Assembly (NCBI GenBank): GCA_018889975.1
Contig: CP076546.1
Coordinates: 3,844,001 to 3,908,000, forward strand
Source: Bacillus sp. NP157
Lineage (GTDB): Bacteria; Pseudomonadota; Gammaproteobacteria; Xanthomonadales; Rhodanobacteraceae
DNA: 64,000 nucleotides
Reading direction: 5' to 3'
Shown here: positions 51,380-60,199 of the stretch, in pieces
Numbering within the stretch: the first letter of the stretch is position 1
Layout of the letters: every line of letters starts with the position of its first letter
Position numbers and translations under genes: made by a program
Notes under the pieces: generated by a model
Seen by the model: the letters and a program-made list of their open reading frames with translations, nothing else
What the model was told of the DNA's origin: nothing
Database searches by the model: none

Positions 51380-51394
51380 TGATAATTGTTATCA
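51380..51394. promoter_or_regulatory. Fur box
   Basis: TGATAATTGTTATCA is nearly palindromic and matches the core of the Fur consensus GATAATGATAATCATTATC. It is about 25 bp before the first gene of the DUF3325/DUF3649/PepSY operon, pointing to repression by iron. Confidence 0.8.
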
Positions 51395-51415
51395 CTTACG
51401 GTGAGTCGGTCAATT

Positions 51416-51529
51416 GTAGGAGCGCGCCTGCGCGCGATTGGGGTTTCCCCAGGTATTCATCGGATGCAGGCAGGTTTCAGATGCAGGCAGGTTTTCGCCA
51501 GGATCCATCGCGCGCAGGCGCGCTCCTAC
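51416..51529. repeat. REP pair (BIME)
   Basis: Perfect REP at 51416-51437 and inverted copy at 51508-51529, surrounding two imperfect direct repeats (ATGCAGGCAGGTTT). Confidence 0.88.
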
Positions 51530-51546
51530 ACGGTCGTCCTGCCCCG

Positions 51547-51620
51547 TGGTCAAGAAATGAGCGCCGCCACGGCCGCCCTGTCGGCTGGTCAGAAAGTGAC
51601 CAGCGCTTAAGTTTTGACCA
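51547..51620. promoter_or_regulatory. Cluster of four TGGTCA/TGACCA hexamers
   Basis: TGGTCA at 51547 and 51586, TGACCA at 51597 and 51615; the middle two form CTGGTCA-N5-TGACCAG, a perfect 7-bp inverted repeat. Upstream of the SPFH gene; could be a regulator site or short terminator. Confidence 0.35.
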
Positions 51621-51769
51621 ACCCGACCGCTAACTGAACATGGGGGTTTGGTAAAACTAGCGTTAACCCGCCTGTTAAATTAGAATTAACTCCCCGATCC
51701 ATCAGGGTGGTGCCGCATCTCGCTGCACCACGAGACAGGAAAAGAACCCAAGTCTTTGATGTAGCAGCC

Positions 51770-52204
51770 ATGTTGACTATCGCCCTCCTCGCCAGTGTCC
51801 TTGCAGCCAGCGTCCTCGCGGTCGCTTCGTTCCGGCGTGTTCCCGAGGGGCAGGTTTACAGCGTGCGTCGCTTCGGCCGGGCCCCGGCCCTGCTCACCGC
51901 CGGCACCCACGTGCTGCTGCCGGTATTCGACCGGATCGCCCACAAGATCGACCTCGGCGGCCAGGTCCTGCGTTTCGAGGGCGGCACCGTCTACTGGCAG
52001 GTGCTCGAGCCCGAAGCCGCCGACCCGGTGATCGACGAAGCGCCGGAACTGATCCGCAGCAACGTCGTCGCCGCCCTGCGCGACAGCGCCACCGCCCACG
52101 CGGCCGATCGCCGCGCCGTCGGCACCCAGCTTAAGCACGCCGTGAACGGTTCGCTCCGCGCCCGCGGCATGCTCGTCACCCGCGTCGAGCTCGACGCGGC
52201 ATAA
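51770..52204 (+). CDS. Miniature SPFH/stomatin-like membrane protein
   Basis: 144 residues. One N-terminal membrane helix (MLTIALLASVLAASVLAVASF), then VPEGQVYSVRRFGRAPALLTAGTHVLLPVFDRIAHKIDLGGQVLRF, the start of a band-7 (SPFH) domain, and a shortened remainder ending in a helix with VVAALRDSATAHAADRRAVGTQLKHAVNGSL. Full-length relatives have 250-300 residues and form oligomeric membrane rings. Whether this is a functional short form or a truncation is unknown; a good terminator follows. Confidence 0.75.
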   Translation: MLTIALLASVLAASVLAVASFRRVPEGQVYSVRRFGRAPALLTAGTHVLLPVFDRIAHKIDLGGQVLRFEGGTVYWQVLEPEAADPVIDEAPELIRSNVVAALRDSATAHAADRRAVGTQLKHAVNGSLRARGMLVTRVELDAA

Positions 52205-52228
52205 CTCGAAGAAGTTCGTGTGCGTATT

Positions 52229-52256
52229 AAAAGCGGCGGAAACGTCGCTTTTTTTT
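52229..52256 (+). terminator. Intrinsic terminator of the SPFH gene
   Basis: AAAGCGGCG, loop GAAA, CGTCGCTTT with eight T residues at 52249-52256. Classic rho-independent form with one G-U pair. Confidence 0.88.
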
Positions 52257-52268
52257 CGTTCGAATTTT

Positions 52269-52307
52269 CCGGTACCTCAAAAGTCCCTCATATCTTTGAG
52301 GTGCCGG
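52269..52307. repeat. 13-bp inverted repeat flanking the ATP-binding gene
   Basis: CCGGTACCTCAAA and TTTGAGGTGCCGG pair at 12 of 13 positions around 13 bp. Lies downstream of the minus-strand ATP-binding gene in an A+T-rich 150-bp stretch; may be its terminator or an insertion boundary. Confidence 0.5.
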
Positions 52308-52420
52308 TGATAATCCATACGAGGCAATTTGCTGTTTTTGTTGGCTTATTGGGGGCATGTGCACCGCGCAAGAGCACGCAACAAACCGCATAACTCCCCA
52401 AATCTCGCACCGCGACGAGA

Positions 52421-54088
52421 TCAGCCGGCCTGGCCGAGCGAGTAGTAAGCCCCTCGACGCGTCCCGTGCTGGATGAGTTTCTCCTCCAGCGTGAGTTTCT
52501 TCAGAAGCGACCTCGCCTGTTCCGCAGTCAGTCGGCAAAGCTCTGTCACATCCGACCGACGGATCCGGCCATGCTGGCGAACGAAGTTAAGAATCATCTG
52601 CTCGTTTTGGATGGCCCCGAAGCCAACTTGACGAGTAAACGCGGCATGGTCGCCAGACGCTCGGTAGATCCGGGCTGAAAGGGTGTAGCTGCGAGTTCGG
52701 GGTGTACCCCCATGTGCCTCGACGATGCCAGTCTCGACGAGCGCTTCGACTGTACGTTTAACCTGAGCGACGTCGCGGTTCAGGGTCCTCGCAAGCTCGT
52801 CCGTCGCGACACGCTTTGCTTCCTTGAGCACAGAAAGGACGAGAAGGCTGTCGAGTGGCAGGGGCCGTCTCAGTCGGCTCTCCTCCTCCACGATCATCCT
52901 CAAAAACGATCTGTCGGCAGCGCCAACAGAGAGGCGAAGGACAACACTTCTTCTGTCGGTCGACCCGTAGTCCGGAACGGACCTTCCGAAACGGAGCATT
53001 CCTCGATAGATCGCGTCGACCCCTCGACCAGCCCGCTCGACGATACCAATCCGCTTCATGATGTCAGCCAGCCGCGGATTTCGGGGGCGGGGCTCGGTGG
53101 TGAGAAGGCTAGCTACGGTAACGCCGTCAACCAGACCTCCAGGATTGCTTATGGTCAGGGAATGTTCTTCGAGCCGTACATGGATGGCACCGATGGCCAT
53201 GTAGTCGCGGTGGACCAAAGCGTTCGCTACAGCTTCGCGGAACGCCCTTTCGTCCACACGAGGTACCTTGACGCGGAAAAGGTCGATTTGAAGTTCGTCT
53301 TCGTCCGGGTTGTGTGGGTGAAAACTGGACTCCAGCCAGCTCAGTGCTTTGAGAAGCGGAATGTGCTGAAAATCGTTGAACCGGACCGATTCGTCGGAAA
53401 GCACCTGAAAGGCAATCTCATGTGTTGGAACGAGGCGCCGCAATGACTCTTCGCGCCCGATAAGAAGCAGTCCGGCGAGTGTTGGTACGCGTCTGCCGTC
53501 GGGCAGCCGGGTGGATAAACCCATCGCTCCCTCAAGCTTTTCATCATTTAGGTCGATCAGCGAGCTATCCCCGCCGTATCTTTCGATGCTCTGTCTGAGG
53601 CGTTCGCGTTCGAGGGGATCGAAATCCGAAAGATCCGCGCCAGTGACAGGCTGAGCGGAAAGGTCTGTCAGGCCGAACGATGTGGATCTGCTCGCCCTAT
53701 CGTGAGGGTGCATCGGCGCGCTTTCCGGCGAACCGTCACTTTTCAGCTTTCGCCACAGATACTTGCCGCTGGTGGTGCAGACATCGCCAGGCATCTGGGG
53801 GACGATGATTTGGGCCACCAGCACGCCATTGGCCTGAATCTGGCTAACCCCCACTCGCACAGACGGGGAGGTGCGAGCTGCCACCAGACCAGCGAGCCCG
53901 TCCAGATTGAGATGATCACGATGGAGCCCTGTTGGTCTGCCGTCATCCTCAACGCCTAGCCATAGTTCACCGCCGTCGGTATTGGCCAGGGCGACGATCG
54001 CTTCGGCCAAGTCGTTGTCCGACAGCTTCGCGCGGTCGCTCTTGAATTCAACCGTCAAGGATTCCGAGGTGGGCAGGGTTCTGGCCAT
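52421..54088 (-). CDS. ATP-binding protein with AlbA_2 (Schlafen-like) and HATPase_c_4 domains
   Basis: 555 residues. N-terminal AlbA_2 domain: ESLTVEFKSDRAKLSDNDLAEAIVALANTDGGELWLGVEDDG. Middle: HATPase_c_4-type region with REAVANALVHRDY, ISNPGGLVDGV and NPRLADIMKRIGIVERAGRGVDAIY. C-terminus: two winged-helix units. Usually annotated as putative DNA-binding or transcriptional regulators; relatives occur in accessory regions and some defence islands. G+C is lower than in neighbouring genes, consistent with horizontal gain. No partner gene adjacent except the SPFH gene. Confidence 0.85.
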   Translation of the reverse strand: MARTLPTSESLTVEFKSDRAKLSDNDLAEAIVALANTDGGELWLGVEDDGRPTGLHRDHLNLDGLAGLVAARTSPSVRVGVSQIQANGVLVAQIIVPQMPGDVCTTSGKYLWRKLKSDGSPESAPMHPHDRASRSTSFGLTDLSAQPVTGADLSDFDPLERERLRQSIERYGGDSSLIDLNDEKLEGAMGLSTRLPDGRRVPTLAGLLLIGREESLRRLVPTHEIAFQVLSDESVRFNDFQHIPLLKALSWLESSFHPHNPDEDELQIDLFRVKVPRVDERAFREAVANALVHRDYMAIGAIHVRLEEHSLTISNPGGLVDGVTVASLLTTEPRPRNPRLADIMKRIGIVERAGRGVDAIYRGMLRFGRSVPDYGSTDRRSVVLRLSVGAADRSFLRMIVEEESRLRRPLPLDSLLVLSVLKEAKRVATDELARTLNRDVAQVKRTVEALVETGIVEAHGGTPRTRSYTLSARIYRASGDHAAFTRQVGFGAIQNEQMILNFVRQHGRIRRSDVTELCRLTAEQARSLLKKLTLEEKLIQHGTRRGAYYSLGQAG

Positions 54089-54215
54089 GGCGCCTTACGT
54101 GCAGAAGTAGGTTCGCCGATGGTCCACATCTTAACGACGTCACGCAATTCCAAGAATGGCGAGATGGTGTGGCCTGGGCGATAATTAGCACCTTGTTTGA
54201 CGACTTTGGCCGCTG

Positions 54216-54860
54216 ATGACCAACCGCGACGACCTCAAATCCGTGCTCGAACGCGGCATCGACCAGCTGGATGTCGACCTGCCCGAGGGCGCTGTCGATC
54301 GCCTGCTCGACTACCGCGAGCTGCTGGAGCGCTGGAACGCCGCCTACAACCTCACGGCCATCCGCGACGATCGCTCGCAGATCACCCTCCACCTGCTCGA
54401 TTCGCTGGCCATCCTGCCTTACGTGCACGGCCGCTCGCTGGCCGACCTGGGCACCGGGCCGGGGCTGCCGGGTATTCCGCTGGCCATTGCCGAGCCCGCG
54501 CGCGAAGTGCTCATGGTCGATTCGAACGGGAAAAAGGTGCGCTTCCTCCGCGAGGCCATCCGCTCGCTGAAGCTGGGCAACGCCAAAGCGCTGCAGAGCC
54601 GGGTCGAAGAGGTCGAAGGCACCTTCGAATGCATCACCGCCCGCGCCTTCGCCTCGCTAGCGGACATGCTCGGCTGGGGAGGCCACCTGCTGGCACCCGG
54701 CGGCACCTGGCTGGCCATGAAGGGCAAGCACCCGGCAGACGAACTGGCCGGTGTCCCGGCAGGCTTCACCGTCGAGGCGATCCACTCACTGGCCGTGCCC
54801 GGGGTGGAGGGCGAGCGCCACCTGGTGGTGGTACGCCGCAGTGGGGCGGTCAGCGATTAA
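54216..54860 (+). CDS. rsmG: 16S rRNA (guanine527-N7) methyltransferase RsmG
   Basis: 214 residues (E. coli 207). LLERWNAAYNLTAIRD, LADLGTGPGLPGIPLAI (SAM-binding) and DSNGKKVRFLREA are diagnostic. It sits near parAB, as in the origin region of many bacteria. Confidence 0.95.
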   Translation: MTNRDDLKSVLERGIDQLDVDLPEGAVDRLLDYRELLERWNAAYNLTAIRDDRSQITLHLLDSLAILPYVHGRSLADLGTGPGLPGIPLAIAEPAREVLMVDSNGKKVRFLREAIRSLKLGNAKALQSRVEEVEGTFECITARAFASLADMLGWGGHLLAPGGTWLAMKGKHPADELAGVPAGFTVEAIHSLAVPGVEGERHLVVVRRSGAVSD

Positions 54861-55236
54861 CAAAGCTCTGCTTCAGCGCCTGGCCCTGGGCGTCGAAGAT
54901 ATAGGTGATGGCACGCCCCCGTGCGCCGATCGGCGCGGGGCTCAAGGTGACCGCGACACCGTCGCCCGCCATCCCCAGCACCGCCGAGAAGTCCTTTGCT
55001 GCCAGGGGATCGCGACGATAAAGGGCCGAGGCATTGGCTAGCGCGCGCACCTGCGCCGCGCCCACGGCGCAATCGATCGCCGTGCACAGCTCCATGCGCT
55101 TGCCATCGTCCTGGAGGGAAGACGGGGGGAGTGGCGGAAGCGTGGGGACGGCCTGGGCCAGCGCTGCGCAAGAGAACACCGACAAAAGCGTGGCGGCGAG
55201 CCACGGCACGCCCGGCAGAGCTGGCTTCTCCCGCAT
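54850..55236 (-). CDS. Hypothetical secreted protein
   Basis: 128 residues. Signal peptide (WLAATLLSVFSCAALAQA), then a Pro-rich stretch and a small domain with a cysteine pair (ELCTAIDCAVG). GAGAGG precedes the ATG. It overlaps rsmG by 11 bases at the 3' ends and interrupts the usual rsmG-parA neighbourhood. Not recognised. Confidence 0.75.
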   Translation of the reverse strand: MREKPALPGVPWLAATLLSVFSCAALAQAVPTLPPLPPSSLQDDGKRMELCTAIDCAVGAAQVRALANASALYRRDPLAAKDFSAVLGMAGDGVAVTLSPAPIGARGRAITYIFDAQGQALKQSFVNR

Positions 55237-55410
55237 AACCTCTCCCCTGAGTCATCCGTGTGCGCGCCGTGCTGGCACGGGGCATCGTTTTCGATGGTGT
55301 CGCGCTGGCGGAGTACGCGCAAGAGGGACGGTAAAAGCGTTGGCCTGCAGCCGCCGGCCCCTAGATGCTACGCTAGCGCCCCTTCCGTGCACGGTAGCTA
55401 GCGACTTTCC

Positions 55411-56247
55411 ATGGCCCGCATCCTCGCAGTCGCCAACCAGAAAGGCGGCGTCGGCAAGACCACCACTTCCGTGAACCTCGCCGCGGCCCTCGCCGCCGCG
55501 AAGCGCAAGGTGCTGCTTGTCGACCTCGATCCGCAGGGCAACGCCACCATGGCGTCGGGCGTGGATAAGCACGAGGCCAAGCCGAACGGCTGCGAAGTGT
55601 TGCTGGGCGAAGTCGGCATCGACGACGTGCTCAGGCGCACCGAGGCCGGCTTCGACCTGATGCCCGGCAACGGCGACCTCACCGCCGCCGAGCTCAAGCT
55701 GATGGACGGCATGGCCCGCGAGCATCGCCTGAAAGAGCAGCTTGCCCGGGTCTCCGACCGCTACCACACGATCCTGATCGACTGCCCGCCCTCGCTGCAC
55801 CTGCTCACGCTCAACGCGTTGACGGCGGCCGACGGCGTGCTCATCCCCGTCCAGTGCGAGTATTTCGCGCTGGAAGGCCTGTCGAGCCTGCTCGACACGA
55901 TTTCGGCGGTACGCCAGCGGCTGAACCCGAACCTGGAAGTCGAAGGCCTGCTGCGCACCATGTACGACGTGCGCAACAACCTCGGCAACGAAGTCTCGGC
56001 CCAGCTCACCACCCATTTCGGCGACAAGGTGCTGCGCTCGATCATCCCGCGCAACGTTCGCCTGGCCGAAGCGCCCAGCCATGGCCAGCCGATCCACCTG
56101 TACGACCGCGGTTCGCGCGGTGCCATCGCCTACATCGGCCTGGCCGGCGAGATCATCCGCCGCGAGCGCCAGATGAAGGGCGCCGAGGCCGCGGCGGAAG
56201 CCGAGGACGCGCCAGGCACCACCGACGCCGCCCCGACGACGCCTTAA
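55411..56247 (+). CDS. parA: Chromosome-partitioning ATPase ParA
   Basis: 278 residues. Deviant Walker A QKGGVGKTTTSVNLAAAL at the N-terminus, LIDCPPSL and VEGLLRTMYDVRNNL typical of Soj/ParA. Forms ATP-dependent gradients that move ParB-bound origins. The last 25 residues are Ala/Glu-rich. Confidence 0.96.
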   Translation: MARILAVANQKGGVGKTTTSVNLAAALAAAKRKVLLVDLDPQGNATMASGVDKHEAKPNGCEVLLGEVGIDDVLRRTEAGFDLMPGNGDLTAAELKLMDGMAREHRLKEQLARVSDRYHTILIDCPPSLHLLTLNALTAADGVLIPVQCEYFALEGLSSLLDTISAVRQRLNPNLEVEGLLRTMYDVRNNLGNEVSAQLTTHFGDKVLRSIIPRNVRLAEAPSHGQPIHLYDRGSRGAIAYIGLAGEIIRRERQMKGAEAAAEAEDAPGTTDAAPTTP

Positions 56248-56256
56248 GGAATCCCC

Positions 56257-57132
56257 ATGGCAGCAGCGAAGAAACGTGGACTTGGCCGCGGCCTGGACGC
56301 CCTCCTCGGGGGTGGCGCCGGCCCGGACGCCGCACCCTCGGTGATCGAGCAGGAAGGCGAGCTGCGTACGCTGCCCATCCACCACATCCAGGCCGGCAAG
56401 TACCAGCCGCGCCGCCACTGGAACGACGAGGCGCTGGACGAACTGGCCGCGTCGATCAAGGCCCAGGGCCTGATCCAGCCGGTGGTCGTGCGTGCGATCG
56501 GCAAGAACAGCTACGAACTCATCGCCGGCGAACGTCGCTGGCGCGCCGCCCAGCGTGCGCAGATGAGCGAGATCCCGGCGCTGGTCAAGGACGTGCCCGA
56601 GCAGTCCGTGCTGGCCATGGCGCTGATCGAAAACATCCAGCGCCAGGAACTGACCCCGCTGGAAGAGGCCCAGGCCCTGCAGCGCCTGGTCGACGAGTTC
56701 GACCTGACCCACCAGCAGGCCGCCGACGCGGTGGGCCGCTCCCGTGCCTCGGTGTCCAACCTGTTGCGCCTTAACGAGCTGCCTGCATCGATCAAGCAGC
56801 TGCTGGACGAAAGCAAGCTGGAAATGGGCCACGCCCGCGCCCTGCTCACCCTGCCGGCGAATGTCGCCGAACCGCTGGCGCTGGAAGCCGCCCGCCACGG
56901 CTGGACCGTGCGCGAGCTGGAAGAAGCCGCACGCAAGGCGCAGTTGGCCCCCAAGGGCAAGGCGAAGAGCGCCACGGCGCAGGACCCGAACGTCGCCAAC
57001 CTCGAGCGCGAGCTGGCCGAACGCTTCGCCACCCGCGTCGAACTGGCCCAGGGCCGGGGCGGCAAGGGCAAGCTCGTCATCCATTACCACAGCAATGACG
57101 AGCTCGACGGCATCCTCAGCAAGATCCGCTGA
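56257..57132 (+). CDS. parB: Chromosome-partitioning protein ParB
   Basis: 291 residues. Starts KKRGLGRGLDALLGGG; the CTPase motifs GKYQPRRHW and LIAGERRWRAAQRA, then the helix-turn-helix LTHQQAADAVGRSRASVSNLLRL, and a C-terminal dimerisation domain. Binds parS; no parS site was seen in the window. Nine bases after parA. Confidence 0.96.
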   Translation: MAAAKKRGLGRGLDALLGGGAGPDAAPSVIEQEGELRTLPIHHIQAGKYQPRRHWNDEALDELAASIKAQGLIQPVVVRAIGKNSYELIAGERRWRAAQRAQMSEIPALVKDVPEQSVLAMALIENIQRQELTPLEEAQALQRLVDEFDLTHQQAADAVGRSRASVSNLLRLNELPASIKQLLDESKLEMGHARALLTLPANVAEPLALEAARHGWTVRELEEAARKAQLAPKGKAKSATAQDPNVANLERELAERFATRVELAQGRGGKGKLVIHYHSNDELDGILSKIR

Positions 57133-57152
57133 CCGCGCCCCGGTGTAAGGAA

Positions 57153-57692
57153 ATGGCCAAGGCTCCGGTCAAAGGGGATGTGAACCCGAAGCAGCGCCAG
57201 TACGAAGCGATGGTGCGCGCCCTCTCGGCCGACCTTTACCGGTTTGCCTGGTGGCTGACGCGCTCCGAGACCGTGGCCCAGGACCTGGTCCAGGAAACCT
57301 TCCTGCGCGCCTGGAAAAACCTCGACGCCCTGCGCGACGCCGAATCGGCCAAGCCGTGGCTATTCACCATCCTGCGCCGGGAACACGCCCGCCTCTACGA
57401 GCGCAAGCGCCTGGACACCGTGGAGCTCGACGACGACATCGCCGAAGACACCGTGTTCGCCAGCCCCGAGCGCAGTGGCGACGCCGCCCAGGTGCGCGAC
57501 GCGATGCAGAAGCTGCCGCTGAAGTACCGCGAGCCGCTGGCAATGCAGGTCCTCGGCGGCATGAGTTCCGACGAGATCGCCGCCAGCACGGGCCAAAAGC
57601 CCGGTGCGGTGATGACCCAGTTATTCCGTGCCCGCCAGCAGCTGAAGCGCCTGCTGGGTGGGCGCGCCGCGGCCGAAGGGGGCCGGACATGA
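57153..57692 (+). CDS. ECF-type sigma-70 factor
   Basis: 179 residues. Region 2: YRFAWWLTRSETVAQDLVQETFLRAWKNLDALRDA; region 4: LPLKYREPLAMQVLGGMSSDEIAASTGQKPGAVMTQLFRARQQLKRLL. 20 bp after parB and overlapping the next gene by ATGA, so apparently in the parAB operon. Its regulon is unknown. Confidence 0.93.
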   Translation: MAKAPVKGDVNPKQRQYEAMVRALSADLYRFAWWLTRSETVAQDLVQETFLRAWKNLDALRDAESAKPWLFTILRREHARLYERKRLDTVELDDDIAEDTVFASPERSGDAAQVRDAMQKLPLKYREPLAMQVLGGMSSDEIAASTGQKPGAVMTQLFRARQQLKRLLGGRAAAEGGRT

Positions 57693-58423
57693 ATTGCCTC
57701 GACTTCCGCCGCCGGATCGGTGCCGAACCGCGCTCGCGCGACCCCGAACTGCTGGCCCACCGCGACAGCTGCCGCGAAGGCTGCGCCGCGTTCTGGCAGC
57801 GTGCGCAACGCTTCGACGACGACCTCGAAGCGGCGATGGCGGTGCCCGTGCCCGACGGCCTGGCCGAACGCATCCTGCTGGCCCACGCCACCGGCGAGCG
57901 CCAGGTGCAGCGCGGCCACCGTCGCGCGTGGATGGCCATGGCGGCGTCGGTGCTGCTCGCCTTCACCGGTTTGGGCATGTTCTGGCGCTACACCGACAGC
58001 CATTCGCTGCAGGCGCTGGCCGTGGCGCACATGCCGGTCGAAATCGACGCGCTGGCGCTCACCCGGCCGATGACCGATGCCGAAGTGGAAGCGGGTTTCG
58101 TCGGCCGCGCAACCCACCTGAAGGGCCCGGCCCCAGGCATGGTGACCTACGTGCACGACTGCGTGGTTGGCCAATATCCGGTGGTGCATGCGGTGACCCG
58201 GATGGACGACGAGCCGGTGGTGGCCTTGTACATGCCCGGGAAGATGGACGGCACGCCCGGCACCTTCCATCGCGACGGCTGGGACGGTCGCGAGGTGAAG
58301 TTGCGCGACGGCACCCTGCTGCTGCTCGCCCAGGGCGCCAGCCACAAGGCCATGGACCTGGCCGAGCGCGACTGGCGCGCGGCCATCGAAGGCTCCAGCG
58401 GCGTCACGGTCGGCCAGATCTAG
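57689..58423 (+). CDS. DUF3379-type candidate anti-sigma factor
   Basis: 244 residues. MNCLDFRRRIGAEPRSRDPELLAHRDSCREGCAAF resembles a zinc-binding anti-sigma N-terminus; one membrane helix at about residues 75-95, then a periplasmic domain with THLKGPAPGMVTYVHDCVVGQYPVVHAVTR. Co-encoded with the ECF sigma factor. The start used overlaps the sigma stop. Confidence 0.88.
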   Translation: MNCLDFRRRIGAEPRSRDPELLAHRDSCREGCAAFWQRAQRFDDDLEAAMAVPVPDGLAERILLAHATGERQVQRGHRRAWMAMAASVLLAFTGLGMFWRYTDSHSLQALAVAHMPVEIDALALTRPMTDAEVEAGFVGRATHLKGPAPGMVTYVHDCVVGQYPVVHAVTRMDDEPVVALYMPGKMDGTPGTFHRDGWDGREVKLRDGTLLLLAQGASHKAMDLAERDWRAAIEGSSGVTVGQI

Positions 58424-58514
58424 CCTGTCTGAACGGCGGCGAGATCCACGACCCCATGCGGCGCTTGTTGGGCGATAATGCCGCCCGACCCCCGCTGACC
58501 GTCCCGGAAACACG

Positions 58515-59231
58515 ATGACCGACCTCGCCGTGGTCGTGCCCGTCTTCAACGAGCGCGACAACATCCCGCCCCTCCTCGCCGAGATCGCCGCGGCCCTGCG
58601 TGGACGGATCGACTTCGAGATCATCTACGTCGACGACGACAGCAGCGACGACAGCGTCGCCGTGCTGAAGGCGGCGCAGAAGGACTACCCCGAGCTGCGC
58701 ATCATCCACCACGTGACCCGCAGCGGGCAGAGCACCGCGGTGTGGAACGGCGTCCGCGCCGCGCGCGCGCCGTGGATCGCGACCCTGGACGGCGACGGCC
58801 AGAACGACCCGGCCGACATCCCGAAGCTGCTTGAGGCCCGTGCGGGCGCCGGCGCTGACCTGAAGCTGTTCGCCGGCTGGCGCGTCACCCGCCGCGACAG
58901 CTTCAACAAGCGCATCTCGTCGAAGGTCGCCAACGCCGTGCGTTCGCGCATGCTCCAGGACAGCACCCCGGACACGGGCTGCGGCCTGAAGCTGTTCGAG
59001 CGCGAGACCTTCATGCGCCTGCCCTACTTCGACCACATGCACCGCTACCTGCCGGCCCTGGTCAAGCGCGCCGGTTATGCCAGCCAGAGCGTGCCGGTCG
59101 GCCATCGCCCGCGCACCGCCGGCACGTCGAAGTACGGCATGCTCGACCGCCTGTGGGTGGGCCTCGCCGACCTGCGCGGCGTGGCATGGCTGATGCGCCG
59201 CGCCAAGGTCACCCGCACCGAAGAGCTCTAA
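58515..59231 (+). CDS. GT2 glycosyltransferase (dolichol-phosphate mannosyltransferase-like)
   Basis: 238 residues. VVVPVFNERDNIPPLL, then IIYVDDDSSDDS, TLDGDGQNDP (metal-binding) and DTGCGLKLF. No C-terminal membrane helices, so it resembles DPM1 rather than GtrB. Probably loads a sugar onto undecaprenyl phosphate for envelope glycosylation. Confidence 0.9.
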   Translation: MTDLAVVVPVFNERDNIPPLLAEIAAALRGRIDFEIIYVDDDSSDDSVAVLKAAQKDYPELRIIHHVTRSGQSTAVWNGVRAARAPWIATLDGDGQNDPADIPKLLEARAGAGADLKLFAGWRVTRRDSFNKRISSKVANAVRSRMLQDSTPDTGCGLKLFERETFMRLPYFDHMHRYLPALVKRAGYASQSVPVGHRPRTAGTSKYGMLDRLWVGLADLRGVAWLMRRAKVTRTEEL

Positions 59232-59238
59232 GTGGCAC

Positions 59239-60183
59239 CTACCGCCCCGGGATAACCCGCGGCACCCACTTGTCCAGCATTTCCTCGGTCCGCACGCGCC
59301 CCAGCTCGATCAACTCACGCGCACGATAGAACTCGTACACGGCCGACACATTTCGCGGCATCTCGATCAACAGGTCGGGCTGGTAGGCGGCAAGGCGCAG
59401 GCGCGACAGGTTGGCCTGCATCAGGTCCATCGCCTGGGTCATCAGTTCGAACGCACCCGGATCGCGCAGCTTGCCCTCGGAGTGTGGCAACACCCGGCCA
59501 AGCAGGCGGCCAAGCTTCGCCGCATAGCCCTGGTCGGGCACGACGGCGACGTCTTTTTCCGGGGCTTTCTGCAGTTCCGCCGCGCCATCGACGCTCACCG
59601 CCACCAGGTAATCCGCGTCTTCGCGCATCAACGGCAACACCGGCAGCGGATTGAGCAGCGCGCCATCGACGAGGCGGCGGCCTTCGTGGGTGTATGGACG
59701 GAACAGGGTGGGGATCGCGATCGACGCACGGATCGCATCGAACAGCGGCCCACGGGTCAGCCACACTTCGCGCTCGCGGTCGATGTCGGTGGCCACCGCG
59801 GTGTAGGCGATGTCCAGCTCCTCGATATTTACCTCGCCGATGAGTTCGCGCAGCGCGGCCATGATCCGGTCGCCCTTGATGAAGCCACCGCCGGAGAAAC
59901 TCCAGTCGACCAGGCGCAGCACGTCGAAGCGCGCCAGCGTGGACACCCAGTCGCGGTACACGTCGAGCTTGCCCATGGCGTACACGCCGCCGACCAGCGC
60001 CCCCATCGAGGTGCCGGCGATCGCGACGATCTCGAAGCCGCGTGCTTCCAGCGCTTCGATGGCGCCGATGTGGGCAAGGCCTTTCGCCGCACCCGCGCCG
60101 AGGGCGAGTGCAACGCGGGGCTTGCGCGGGTAACCGCTGGTGGCGGGAACGGCGCCGGGATCGGCAATATCGAGGTCGCTCAT
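59239..60183 (-). CDS. Patatin-like phospholipase (RssA type)
   Basis: 314 residues. Oxyanion motif ALGAGAAKGLAHIGAIEAL, nucleophile GTSMG, and the catalytic DGALLNP. Ser-Asp dyad phospholipase/acylhydrolase. Its start lies 16 bp after the WYL regulator, so the two are probably co-transcribed. Confidence 0.92.
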   Translation of the reverse strand: MSDLDIADPGAVPATSGYPRKPRVALALGAGAAKGLAHIGAIEALEARGFEIVAIAGTSMGALVGGVYAMGKLDVYRDWVSTLARFDVLRLVDWSFSGGGFIKGDRIMAALRELIGEVNIEELDIAYTAVATDIDREREVWLTRGPLFDAIRASIAIPTLFRPYTHEGRRLVDGALLNPLPVLPLMREDADYLVAVSVDGAAELQKAPEKDVAVVPDQGYAAKLGRLLGRVLPHSEGKLRDPGAFELMTQAMDLMQANLSRLRLAAYQPDLLIEMPRNVSAVYEFYRARELIELGRVRTEEMLDKWVPRVIPGR

Positions 60184-60199
60184 GGAACCTGGCGCATGT

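Larger units (their letters stand above)
51356..51769. other. 414-bp gap: Fur box, REP pair, A+T-rich promoter stretch
   Basis: No gene seen. From left to right: the Fur box; the REP pair with a 15-bp near-repeat ATGCAGGCAGGTTT twice in the spacer; four TGGTCA/TGACCA hexamers; then an A+T-rich tract (TTAACCCGCCTGTTAAATTAG) leading to the SPFH gene. Confidence 0.6.

Noticed and set aside
54089-57152. parS site near parAB
   Set aside because: No sequence close to TGTTTCACGTGAAACA was seen in the window.
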